Source: a bacterium 1XD21-70 (GTDB taxonomy: Bacteria; Bacillota; Clostridia; Lachnospirales; Lachnospiraceae). Taken from it: DNA of 64,000 bases. The position numbers and the translations under genes were made by a program. Under the pieces are notes generated by a model that worked only from the letters and a program-made list of their open reading frames with translations, made no database searches and had not been told where the DNA came from. Position 1 is the first letter of the stretch. Each line of letters opens with the position of its first letter. Below, in pieces: positions 9,159 through 17,550 of this stretch. Where the stretch lies: positions 186,001-250,000 of the forward strand of contig RAYB01000001.1 of NCBI GenBank assembly GCA_003669055.1, written 5' to 3'.

Positions 9159-9878
9159 TTACGCCCCCACCGCCTGCATCCAGACCACAGCATATATTAT
9201 ATCCTCCCTGCTGCATAGGGCAACCACATAGATATCTTTATCCTGGCTGATCCGGGGGATCATCACGTCTCCCATCACGGCCGCTTTTTTATATTCCACC
9301 CTCACTTCCCGGATCCTCAAGTTTTCCGGCAAGGCCTCCCTCGCAACCGCCACATACTGCGCATTATTCATATGGCAGTTCGTATCAATATGATGCCGGG
9401 CCACTTTCACCGGCTCGCCTAACCAATATGCCTCCGGCAGGGATATCCGCCTGGGTGCATATTCCATATCCAGCTTTTCCTCTTCTCCCGTTTTGTAGCC
9501 CCGGATGTCCTCCTCCCCCACCTTTACCGGACGCCCGGCCGCCGTGTCGAACAAAAACCAAACCGAATTTGCTTTGGCCAAAAAAGCCCCCTGCCGGTCA
9601 CGGATCGTAAAATTCCGGTAACCGTACATCCCTTTAAAAGCATATGGCCAGGTGCTGACCACAATCTCCTCCCCCAGCCGGGGATAGCGTTCCATCACAA
9701 TCTGCCATGATGAAAGCCACCATGCCCGCCGGCTTAACTCCAGGTAATCAATCCCCATCTTTAAGTCTTCTGACTGAAAGGTGGAACAATCCTGCAAATA
9801 ATTGACAACTCCCGGCAGCGACAGCTTACGATCTCCTCCCACCTCACTATAACGCACCCGGGCATTAAATGAGTACAT
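9159..9878 (-). CDS. Acyl-ACP thioesterase
   Basis: About 239 residues with two hotdog domains in tandem, the FatA/FatB-type arrangement. The catalytic region of the second half of the first domain and the motif HIDTNCHMNNAQYV, with Asn and His in the usual places, are visible. It hydrolyses acyl-acyl carrier protein to release free fatty acid. The ATG at 9878 (MYSFNARVRYS) is preceded by GAGGG and fits better than a TTG seven codons further upstream. It stands alone between the uronate genes and cvfB. Confidence 0.88.
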   Translation of the reverse strand: MYSFNARVRYSEVGGDRKLSLPGVVNYLQDCSTFQSEDLKMGIDYLELSRRAWWLSSWQIVMERYPRLGEEIVVSTWPYAFKGMYGYRNFTIRDRQGAFLAKANSVWFLFDTAAGRPVKVGEEDIRGYKTGEEEKLDMEYAPRRISLPEAYWLGEPVKVARHHIDTNCHMNNAQYVAVAREALPENLRIREVRVEYKKAAVMGDVMIPRISQDKDIYVVALCSREDIIYAVVWMQAVGA

Positions 9879-10023
9879 GCCATCCCTCTTTTCAGACAAA
9901 AAAATTCAAAATAATTATATAGTATTTCCGGGGTGTTGTCCAGATAATATTTCAATTGGCTGGCAGGTGCATCCCTGCTTTACGGCCTGCCTGCAAGGCA
10001 GAAATGCACCTGCCCCAGCTATC

Positions 10024-10488
10024 CTATTTCTCGTTGATCTTCACGACTACCTTTTTCACAAAAGAGGGGGCTCCGTTTGCCGCCTTTGGTTTGTGCCCGT
10101 CCCAGGGGAAGAAAATCATAAAATCACCTGCATTGCATACCACCTGCAGCCCCGGGTTCCCATTGTCAAACTTGACCACGTCTTTTTCTGCATTATAAGG
10201 CTCCGCCGGGTTCAGCGTGCCTACCGGTGCATACGTCATAATCTCCGTCCCGTCGATCACATATTGGATGTCGGTGTAATTCTCATGGGCCTCATACTTT
10301 GCCTCTTCCCATGGCAATGTGGTATAGGTCATCACATTGGCATATACGTCCTTGCCGTCGATCTCATACTTCCCGTTCTCCAAAGCCGCCAGGTCGTTCG
10401 CCTGCAGCCACTCGATTGCTTTTGCATAACGCCCGCCAATCCCCAACCCTTTGTAAAAATCCAGGTTCTTTGCCTGATCCAATATCAT
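10024..10488 (-). CDS. YhcH/YjgK/YiaL family cupin
   Basis: A 154-residue single-domain protein of the YhcH/NanQ family. It has the metal-site stretches HENYTDIQYVIDGTE and FFPWDGHKP. Relatives are sugar anomerases or accessory proteins in sialic acid and uronate breakdown. It lies 17 bases after kduI with AAAGGAGGG before its ATG, so the two are one operon; the partnership points to pectin or glucuronan monomers rather than sialic acid. The exact reaction is not known for this subgroup. Confidence 0.88.
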   Translation of the reverse strand: MILDQAKNLDFYKGLGIGGRYAKAIEWLQANDLAALENGKYEIDGKDVYANVMTYTTLPWEEAKYEAHENYTDIQYVIDGTEIMTYAPVGTLNPAEPYNAEKDVVKFDNGNPGLQVVCNAGDFMIFFPWDGHKPKAANGAPSFVKKVVVKINEK

Positions 10489-10505
10489 GTGCGTGCCCTC
10501 CTTTA

Positions 10506-11348
10506 TTACCTAAGTTCTGTCGTTGGAATCGTATCCATATCGTCAAATGCCTGGTTCTCGCCGCCCATCGCCCAGATAAACGTGTAATTGCTGGTTCCTG
10601 CACCCGCATGGATGCTCCAGGACGGGCTGATTACGGCCTGCTCATTCTGCATCACGATATGACGTGTCTCATTGCCCTCCCCCATCATGTGGAACACCAC
10701 GTTGCCCTCCGGAACCTCAAAATACATATACACTTCCATGCGGCGTTCATGTGTATGGGCCGGCATGGTGTTCCATACGCTTCCCGGATCCAGCACGGTC
10801 ATCCCCATGGACAGCTGGCATGTCTCCAGCACGTCCGGATGGATAAACTGGTTGATCACCCTCTTATTGGAAGTCTCCATGGCACCAAGCGGCTTTTTGG
10901 CCGCCTTCTCAATGGGGATGAACGTCGTCTTGCATGCTTTATGCGCCGGCGCACTAACCATATAAAACTTTGCCGGGTTCGCGGCATCGTCACTGGCAAA
11001 AACCACTTCCTTCGTCCCTTTTGTGATATATAGGCAGTCTTTGTAACCCATATGGAAGGTTTCATTGTCAGCCGTAATCACGCCGCTCCCGCCGATATTA
11101 AAGATACCGACCTCTCTTCTCTCCAGAAAATACCGGGTACCAAAATTTTTCCAGATATCAATCCCTTTGTTGATCGGAACGGTCTCTGTTGTCGGCATGC
11201 ACCCCAGGGTGACCATACGGTCCACATGTGAATATACTGCCACTACCTCATTCGCCAGATAAAGGTTCTCAATCAAAAACTCCTTCCTGGCCTCCTCTGT
11301 CGTGTAACGCTTAAAATCCCTTTGGTTTGCCGAATAACGAATATCCAT
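10506..11348 (-). CDS. kduI: 5-dehydro-4-deoxy-D-glucuronate isomerase
   Basis: A 280-residue KduI cupin that converts 5-keto-4-deoxyuronate to 2,5-diketo-3-deoxygluconate in pectin and glycosaminoglycan monomer breakdown. Zinc ligands are visible in PAHTHERRMEVYMYF. I chose the ATG at 11348 (MDIRYSANQ), which has AGGAGG eleven bases upstream and matches the usual family start. Forms operon with the YhcH gene; other kdu or kdg genes are not in the window. Confidence 0.94.
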   Translation of the reverse strand: MDIRYSANQRDFKRYTTEEARKEFLIENLYLANEVVAVYSHVDRMVTLGCMPTTETVPINKGIDIWKNFGTRYFLERREVGIFNIGGSGVITADNETFHMGYKDCLYITKGTKEVVFASDDAANPAKFYMVSAPAHKACKTTFIPIEKAAKKPLGAMETSNKRVINQFIHPDVLETCQLSMGMTVLDPGSVWNTMPAHTHERRMEVYMYFEVPEGNVVFHMMGEGNETRHIVMQNEQAVISPSWSIHAGAGTSNYTFIWAMGGENQAFDDMDTIPTTELR

Positions 11349-11434
11349 CTCTTCTTCCGCCTCCTCCATATTGATTGCATAAAACCTATAACATTTATTA
11401 TAATAGATTTCCAGAAATATGCAAGGGTTTCCGC

Positions 11435-13909
11435 TCACTGCCCGGCCACTGCACAGACAAAATCATTGCCCCGTGCCCGGAAGTACTCCGTGCTGTCATT
11501 CAGCCCTTCCTTGTAAGTCTCCCGGGAAACCGGGTCATAAACCGTAATATTATAATTGTCATAGCCGCAAAGCAGCAAATAAGATCCTTCCCCGGTATAT
11601 CCGACCACCGGGATCCCCTGGTCTATAAAATACAGCATCTGCGGCAATGTACAGCCCCTAGCATCCAGAACCGTCACCCCGTCATTGTAGCTGCGGCTGC
11701 CAAAAAAGCTGTCCAGGTGGCGTTCCACCGCCGCAAACGAAACCAGCGGGTCACGGATGCCGCGGGTATTGCTGCGGTTAACCCTCCCCCAGAGAATCTG
11801 CTGGTTCTGGTCTGCCACGATCCCCATCCGTTCATAAGCCAGGGCAACTGCCTGGGAAAAATCCGTCGTAACCCCCAAAAGCCGGCCTCCTCCGTAGGCA
11901 TAAAAACGCAGGCCCTGGAACTGGAAATTTGACTGCAGGTTCAAAATGCCAAATGCATCTGTCCCCACCCGGCCGGGCGTCCCTGTCCGGATCCCCCTGC
12001 CGCCGCGGATTTCTTTGCTCAACTGCACAAAATATATCCTCCCCCGCTCCTGCGAAGCAAACCATCCAATCCCGTCCAGCTTCCCTGTCCCTACCTCCAC
12101 GTTGCAGACGATCGTGTCTTCCTGCACCATTGCATAACTCTGGTCCCCGGTCTTTGCCATCCGCTGAAGATGGATCCTGCTTTCATCCACAGTGACTCCG
12201 TCCACATAATAACCTTCCTTCTCATAGCGGGTCTCCACCTGCATTTCATCGTTGATAATCTCTACCGCATACATGGGAAAACCCTGCAGGCGCCCGTTGG
12301 CAACCCACTGCTGCCCTGCCCGGGAAATCCCGTAGACCAGATCCCTTCCCACAAACCCCAGTGTCCGCACATATTCCTGGTTCTCGCCACGGATATCCTG
12401 CTTTTCCCCGGTTTCCAGATCCAAAAGGTGTAAAACCGACGCCTCAAAGCACTTTCCGTTCTCCTGCCAGGCCAGCCTGGCCTTGTCCACGCTGACGGCA
12501 AAACTCCCTTCCTCCAGGGCATCCGCCACCACCATGGTTTCGTTGCTTTTCATGTCGATCCCATAGACCGCATGATCCAGGTATAAATACAGCATATTGG
12601 ATGCCGACTGGTAAGACAGCAGGCCCAAGTCTTCCTCCAGCTGCCCAAACGAGACGCTCACCGGGATAAAAAACAGTTCCTGGATAGCATTGTTTTCCTT
12701 TTCAAATTGGTAACCCACAATGCCAAACCGCCCCTCATGGTTCCCCCTGTTCTGGTAACCATAGACCAGGAAATAGATGTCGCCATTGTCCTCTGCCCGC
12801 AGAATCCGGATCTCGTGCTGGTTATAATTGTTCCTCATATCCCGGTTATTATTTCCGCGGAACGAAAAAATCTGGGTTCCGTGGCGTTCCTCCTGGTCAT
12901 AACTCCAGAGATCCCGGTTTGCCCGGTAAGCAATCACATTGCCGTCCGGGCTTGCCTTTGCCTCCACCCGGTCGTCATTGGTAATGCCAAGCATAATGCG
13001 TTTCCCCAAATAAGCATTCCTGTTCCCGTCAAAAATCTGGTCTACGGTCCGCTCATAATCCATCAGGTAGGTACGGGTTTCATTCCATTTCATAGTGAAA
13101 TTCTCCTCCACCTGATACAGTTCTGTGCCATCCTGCCCTTCCCGGGATGCCAAATATGCCAGGCTGACGCATCCCATCAGCCCATCCAGTTCCTTTAGGG
13201 TCACCTGAATCTCCCCTGCCTGTTCCATCTTAAGCCCTCCCCAGGTCAAATGGGAAAAGCTGGAATGGATGCATGTATGCCCGTAAGAACTGTTGTCCTC
13301 ACTGGTATTCGGCTCCATATAAGTCACTAACTCCTGGGCTTGCTCATAATGGAATGTCTTCGATGCAAAATCGGTAGCCAGTTGAATCATGGGCTGCGCT
13401 TTTTCATCCGTTGTCCACATGATACGGGTATAATAAAAAACCTGCCCCATCCCTTCCGTCTCCAGTTCCAGCCTCAGCAGGTATTCCCTGCCCTCTGCCA
13501 GCAGATTCTGGATTGGCAGCTTCACACGGATCCCGTCCTCCCCCGTCTCCCAGGACTCCAGGCGGGTATCCTCCACCAGGCGGGACAAATCCAGGCTGCG
13601 GATCTCATAGCGGATCCCCAGCACGGCTTCCCTGCCGCCAGTGATATGCAAAGACAAATTCCTGTTCTCCGGAAGGATCGTCAGGCTGTCCCTTGCCACT
13701 GCATTCCCCATATCCTGGCGGTAGCCATACATCGGGTTCATCTCCTGCCCGAACATATCCACATATACCACCGGCAGGCGCGCCTCTTCAAAAGCAGTAT
13801 AAGTTGTCCTCCCCTGGTTCAGCCATTCCCGGTTCCCCACAAGATATATCAGCAGCACAACTGCAAAAATGCCAAAAAGAATGCTTATCTTTTTTATCAT
13901 ACGATTCAT
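11435..13909 (-). CDS. Large extracytoplasmic protein of unknown function with degenerate C39-like end
   Basis: An 824-residue protein with a single N-terminal membrane anchor (about residues 8-26) and everything else predicted outside. The middle (about 320-700) reads as repeated short beta strands with alternating aromatic residues, like a propeller (for example TMVVADALEEGSFAVSVDK), but I cannot count blades reliably. The last 90 residues resemble a C39-type cysteine-peptidase fold: MLYFIDQGIPVVGYTG, then LLLCGYDNYNITVYDPV. The usual catalytic His-bearing GHW motif is replaced by GSYLLLCGYD, so it is probably inactive. The stop lies 86 bases before kduI. Function unknown. Confidence 0.7.
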   Translation of the reverse strand: MNRMIKKISILFGIFAVVLLIYLVGNREWLNQGRTTYTAFEEARLPVVYVDMFGQEMNPMYGYRQDMGNAVARDSLTILPENRNLSLHITGGREAVLGIRYEIRSLDLSRLVEDTRLESWETGEDGIRVKLPIQNLLAEGREYLLRLELETEGMGQVFYYTRIMWTTDEKAQPMIQLATDFASKTFHYEQAQELVTYMEPNTSEDNSSYGHTCIHSSFSHLTWGGLKMEQAGEIQVTLKELDGLMGCVSLAYLASREGQDGTELYQVEENFTMKWNETRTYLMDYERTVDQIFDGNRNAYLGKRIMLGITNDDRVEAKASPDGNVIAYRANRDLWSYDQEERHGTQIFSFRGNNNRDMRNNYNQHEIRILRAEDNGDIYFLVYGYQNRGNHEGRFGIVGYQFEKENNAIQELFFIPVSVSFGQLEEDLGLLSYQSASNMLYLYLDHAVYGIDMKSNETMVVADALEEGSFAVSVDKARLAWQENGKCFEASVLHLLDLETGEKQDIRGENQEYVRTLGFVGRDLVYGISRAGQQWVANGRLQGFPMYAVEIINDEMQVETRYEKEGYYVDGVTVDESRIHLQRMAKTGDQSYAMVQEDTIVCNVEVGTGKLDGIGWFASQERGRIYFVQLSKEIRGGRGIRTGTPGRVGTDAFGILNLQSNFQFQGLRFYAYGGGRLLGVTTDFSQAVALAYERMGIVADQNQQILWGRVNRSNTRGIRDPLVSFAAVERHLDSFFGSRSYNDGVTVLDARGCTLPQMLYFIDQGIPVVGYTGEGSYLLLCGYDNYNITVYDPVSRETYKEGLNDSTEYFRARGNDFVCAVAGQ

Positions 13910-14039
13910 ATTGCGTTTCCTTATCTATTCGCTATCCACTTTCTGTACCTGTCTTTCTTTATATTTTATCTGCTTTTTGGCCAAACTACAACCGCTTCTT
14001 GCCTGTTTTTGCAATTTTTCATTTTTTATTCATTTTCTC

Positions 14040-14068
14040 TTGTCAAACAATTGCAAATCCGTTATAAT
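14040..14068 (+). promoter_or_regulatory. Sigma-70-type promoter of the DUF5688 gene
   Basis: TTGTCA (14040-14045), a 17-base spacer and TATAAT (14063-14068). The predicted start of transcription is near 14075, giving a leader of about 105 bases before the ATG at 14182. Confidence 0.75.
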
Positions 14069-14181
14069 AAAGAACGACCGTTTCTGGTATTCTGGCATTT
14101 CTCAGATCTATCGTTCCCTCCGGAATTATTTTCTCTGATCGATGTCTAACAATTTTATAATAATCTAGGAGGTATCTTTTT

Positions 14182-15111
14182 ATGGATTACACAGCATTCC
14201 TTGAAACTGTAAGACAGGCACTGGCGCAGAAGCTGGGGGAAGGCCAGGCTCTGGAGATCCGCCCGGTTCCCAAGAATAACGGCGTCATACTGGACGGGCT
14301 AAGCATACGCACGCCCCAATCCTCCCTGGCTCCGACTGTCTACCTAAACCCTTATTACCAGCAATTTAAAGAAGGAATGCCCATAGAAGATATCTGTGAG
14401 GATATCCTTGGCCTTTTTTTGGGGAACCCTCAGCCAAACCAGGTGGACGAAAAAATGCTCGCCGACTTTTCGTGTATGAAAACCAAAGTTATGATGCGGC
14501 TGATCCATACGGATTCCAACAGCGAATTCTTGCAGGATGTCCCTCATATCCCTTATCTGGATCTGTCGATCATATTCCACCTATTCCTTGAGCGCAACGC
14601 TTTCGGGCAGATGACGGTATTGATCCATAACGACCTGCTAGAGCAATGGCAGGTGGATGAACGGACTCTTCTCCGCCTTGCCCTGAAGAATACCCCCACC
14701 GCCTACCCACCGCAAATCAAAAGCATGTCCGATGTCATGAAGGATATTGCCCGCCACAATCTGGGAGATGATTATGACGAGGCACTGTTGGATCAGCTTT
14801 TGGGGCAGAATGAAAACGCCTCCCCCCTTTATGTACTCTCCAACCAGGCCGGAATCTATGGCGCCTGTTGCATCCTCTACCGGAATACATTGAAAAACTT
14901 CGCAGATTCCCTGGAAAGCGACCTGATTATCATCCCTTCCAGCATCCACGAAGTTCTCCTTACTCCCTATGGGGGCGTACTTTCTTATGATTATCTAAAT
15001 TCGATAGTAATCGGCATCAACCATTCTGAGGTTCCGACGGAAGACCAGCTTTCCGACCATGTCTATCTCTATACCCGCGCCGACGACCGGATCCATATCA
15101 TCCGTGCATAG
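14182..15111 (+). CDS. DUF5688 family protein
   Basis: A 309-residue soluble protein of a family that I know mainly from Lachnospiraceae genomes and whose role is undescribed. It has no signal peptide or membrane segment. Recognisable parts are the N-terminal VYLNPYYQQFKEGM region and the central LVATN-like and NQAGIYGACCILY regions. It is transcribed alone on the plus strand from a good promoter, with AGGAGG nine bases before the ATG, and converges on feoB. Confidence 0.8.
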   Translation: MDYTAFLETVRQALAQKLGEGQALEIRPVPKNNGVILDGLSIRTPQSSLAPTVYLNPYYQQFKEGMPIEDICEDILGLFLGNPQPNQVDEKMLADFSCMKTKVMMRLIHTDSNSEFLQDVPHIPYLDLSIIFHLFLERNAFGQMTVLIHNDLLEQWQVDERTLLRLALKNTPTAYPPQIKSMSDVMKDIARHNLGDDYDEALLDQLLGQNENASPLYVLSNQAGIYGACCILYRNTLKNFADSLESDLIIIPSSIHEVLLTPYGGVLSYDYLNSIVIGINHSEVPTEDQLSDHVYLYTRADDRIHIIRA

Positions 15112-15133
15112 CAGAAGCCTGCCCCTCCTTCTG

Positions 15134-17131
15134 TCAGGGCAGCCGGCTGCCGACTTGAAAAACCAGCACTGCCATCGCCCACGCAGCCACAATCTGGAAC
15201 CCGATCATGCCTATTGTGAATCTCCATGACTTGGTTTCCCTGCGGATGGCGCCGATTGCGGCCACGCAGGGCGTGTACATCAGGCAGAATACCATCAGCG
15301 CATAGGCATTGGCTCCGCCAAAACCCATTGCTGACAGGCCTAAGGTAAGTTCCGCCATGCCAGCGGCTGAATTGATATTGCTGATGCCGTAGAGCACAGA
15401 AAAGCTGGAGACCACGACCTCCTTCGCCGAGAGGCCGGAAATCAGGGCCACTGCTATCTGCCAGGAACCTAAGCCGGCAGGCTTGAGGAAAGGCACCAGC
15501 GCCCTCCCGAACATCGCGGCAAAACTCTTTGTCACATCATCCACATATCCGCCCACCCCAAAATTCAGTACAAACCAAAGGACAATAGACGCCACAAAGA
15601 TCGTCGTCCCCGCCTTCGACAGGTAATCCTTGACTTTATCCCAGACGTAGATCCACACAGTCCGGGCATTCGGTGTCTTATATTCCGGCAGTTCAATCAA
15701 GAGTGCATCCTCTGCCCCTGCCTTTTTTAGCCTATGCACCACAAAGGCAACCGCAATCGCCGCCGCAAGGCCAATCATATAGAGTGAATATGCAACCATC
15801 AGCGCATGCTCGGCAAAAAACATATCCGCAAACAGCACGTAGATGGGAAGCCTTGCCGAACAAGACATAAACGGCGTAACCAGGATGGTTCTTTTCCTGT
15901 CCCTTTCACTAGGAAGCGCCCGTGAGGCCATCACGGCAGGAACCGTACAGCCAAACCCCAAAAGCATCGGCAGGAATGCTTTTCCCGAGAGGCCGACCCG
16001 GGCCATCACCTCATTCATCACATAAGCCACCCGGGCCATGTACCCACTGTCCTCCAAAAATGCAAGCGCCAAAAACAGGATAAAAATATTGGGCAGAAAA
16101 GTCAGGATCCCTCCCACCCCTGCCACTATCCCATCCACCACCAGTGAGATGACTAAAGAAGATGCATGGATACGGGACAGGAACGCAAATACCGCCCCGG
16201 AAAGCACATCCAGCCCAACCTCAAAATACCCTTTGAGGAAATCCCCTACCACAAACGTGAGGAAAAATACGACCGCCATAATCCCCAAAAAAGCCGGGAT
16301 CCCCCACACCGGATGGGTGAGGATTCCATCGATCCGATCCGTGAAGGCCGCCCTCTCCTCCTTGTTGAACAGACACTCCTCAATAACCTCCTCAATATAA
16401 TCGTATTTCTCATTGATAATCTTTTTTTCAAACCCGTTTCCTACAATGTAGTCGATGTCAACCGGATGGTCGTTTTGCACTTCCGGATCTTTTTCCAGCA
16501 TTTTTACTGCATGCCAGCGCATGTTCTCCATCTCCCCGTACTTTGCGCACAGGATTTTTTCGATGCGGCTGATTTTCCCCTCGATTTCGTCATTGTAGTG
16601 TACCACTACCCCCTGCGGCTCCTCCTCATAGTGATGGACTACCGCATGCATCAGCACGTCCAGCCCGCTGCGCCTGCGCGCCGAGACCGGCACTACAGGG
16701 ATATGCCCTAACATCTCCGGAAGGCGGTGCAGGTCGATCTCCATCCCCCGCTCCTCCACAATATCCATCATATTAAGCGCCAGGATCACCGGCTTTTTCA
16801 GTTCCAAAAGCTGCAGCGTCAGGTAAAGGTTCCTTTCCAGGGAAGAGGCGTCCACCACATTGATGATCACGTCCACCTCTCCCTCCTCGATACACCGCCG
16901 GGTTACGATCTCCTCAATCGTGTAGGAAGTCAGGCTATAGATCCCTGGCAGGTCAATCACCCGGATCGGCCTTCCCCTATAACTCGTGCTGCCTTCCACC
17001 CGCTCCACCGTGACGCCCGGCCAGTTGGCAACCTTTAAGCTTGCCCCCGTAAAAGCATTGAAAAGTGTCGTCTTTCCGCAATTCGGGTTCCCTACAAAAC
17101 CTACACGGATCTCATTTGTACTGTCTGCCAT
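15134..17131 (-). CDS. feoB: Ferrous iron transport protein B
   Basis: About 665 residues. The N-terminal GTPase has G1 GNPNCGKTTLFNAF, G3 DLPGIYSL and G4 NMMD; a helical GDI-like region follows, then the membrane part with the Gate motifs (including GFGCTVPAVMASR and CSARLPIYVLF). It imports Fe(II). I take the ATG at 17131 because GGAGG lies eight bases upstream; a GTG three codons earlier is possible. It overlaps the end of feoA, indicating translational coupling. Confidence 0.96.
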   Translation of the reverse strand: MADSTNEIRVGFVGNPNCGKTTLFNAFTGASLKVANWPGVTVERVEGSTSYRGRPIRVIDLPGIYSLTSYTIEEIVTRRCIEEGEVDVIINVVDASSLERNLYLTLQLLELKKPVILALNMMDIVEERGMEIDLHRLPEMLGHIPVVPVSARRRSGLDVLMHAVVHHYEEEPQGVVVHYNDEIEGKISRIEKILCAKYGEMENMRWHAVKMLEKDPEVQNDHPVDIDYIVGNGFEKKIINEKYDYIEEVIEECLFNKEERAAFTDRIDGILTHPVWGIPAFLGIMAVVFFLTFVVGDFLKGYFEVGLDVLSGAVFAFLSRIHASSLVISLVVDGIVAGVGGILTFLPNIFILFLALAFLEDSGYMARVAYVMNEVMARVGLSGKAFLPMLLGFGCTVPAVMASRALPSERDRKRTILVTPFMSCSARLPIYVLFADMFFAEHALMVAYSLYMIGLAAAIAVAFVVHRLKKAGAEDALLIELPEYKTPNARTVWIYVWDKVKDYLSKAGTTIFVASIVLWFVLNFGVGGYVDDVTKSFAAMFGRALVPFLKPAGLGSWQIAVALISGLSAKEVVVSSFSVLYGISNINSAAGMAELTLGLSAMGFGGANAYALMVFCLMYTPCVAAIGAIRRETKSWRFTIGMIGFQIVAAWAMAVLVFQVGSRLP

Positions 17132-17429
17132 CTGTGCCACCTCCGTTTGTATGTTTGCCTCCCGGGATGCTTTCGCTTCCGGTGTTACGGCCCGTTTCCG
17201 GTGCGCCCCCCGTCTCCTCCACTGTAATCCCCTCGCTGATCCGCCGCCCCACGGCCAGACGCGTGCCGCGCACTTTAAAAATCACCGAACCACTGCCCTT
17301 TTTGTTCAATACGGTTATGGGGGTCATCTCATTAACCCCCAGCGCTTCCAGACGCCGGGTAATTGCAGCATCCGTTGTCACATTCTTCACCAAATAAGTC
17401 CGCCCGATTTCTCCTTCATTTAACTTCAT
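17112..17429 (-). CDS. feoA: Ferrous iron transport protein A, with extended tail
   Basis: A 105-residue SH3-like FeoA protein; the core (about 1-75) contains VTTDAAITRRLEALGV and the typical VNEMTPITVL. A low-complexity Gly/Thr-rich tail of about 35 residues (GGAPETGRNTGSESI and beyond) makes it longer than the usual 75-80 residues; the tail ends inside the feoB start. FeoA is thought to modulate FeoB. First gene of feoAB, with its own promoter. Confidence 0.92.
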   Translation of the reverse strand: MKLNEGEIGRTYLVKNVTTDAAITRRLEALGVNEMTPITVLNKKGSGSVIFKVRGTRLAVGRRISEGITVEETGGAPETGRNTGSESIPGGKHTNGGGTDGRQYK

Positions 17430-17464
17430 ATTCTATGACCTCTCTTCCCAAAAGACCTGTGAAA

Positions 17465-17493
17465 ACTATACTCTTATTGAGAATCTTTGTCAA
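17465..17493 (-). promoter_or_regulatory. feoAB promoter with overlapping operator-like inverted repeat
   Basis: On the minus strand TTGACA (17493-17488), a 17-base spacer and TATAGT (17470-17465). An imperfect inverted repeat covers the -35 and spacer (17477-17493, TTGAGAAT-C-TTTGTCAA, 6 of 8 positions paired). It resembles half of a Fur-type site, as expected for an iron-repressed operon, but the match is partial. Confidence 0.65.
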
Positions 17494-17550
17494 TAACCTT
17501 CCCGCAATTTCCTATTTTGGGCTCTTTTCGCATTTTCCTGCCTTAAAATC

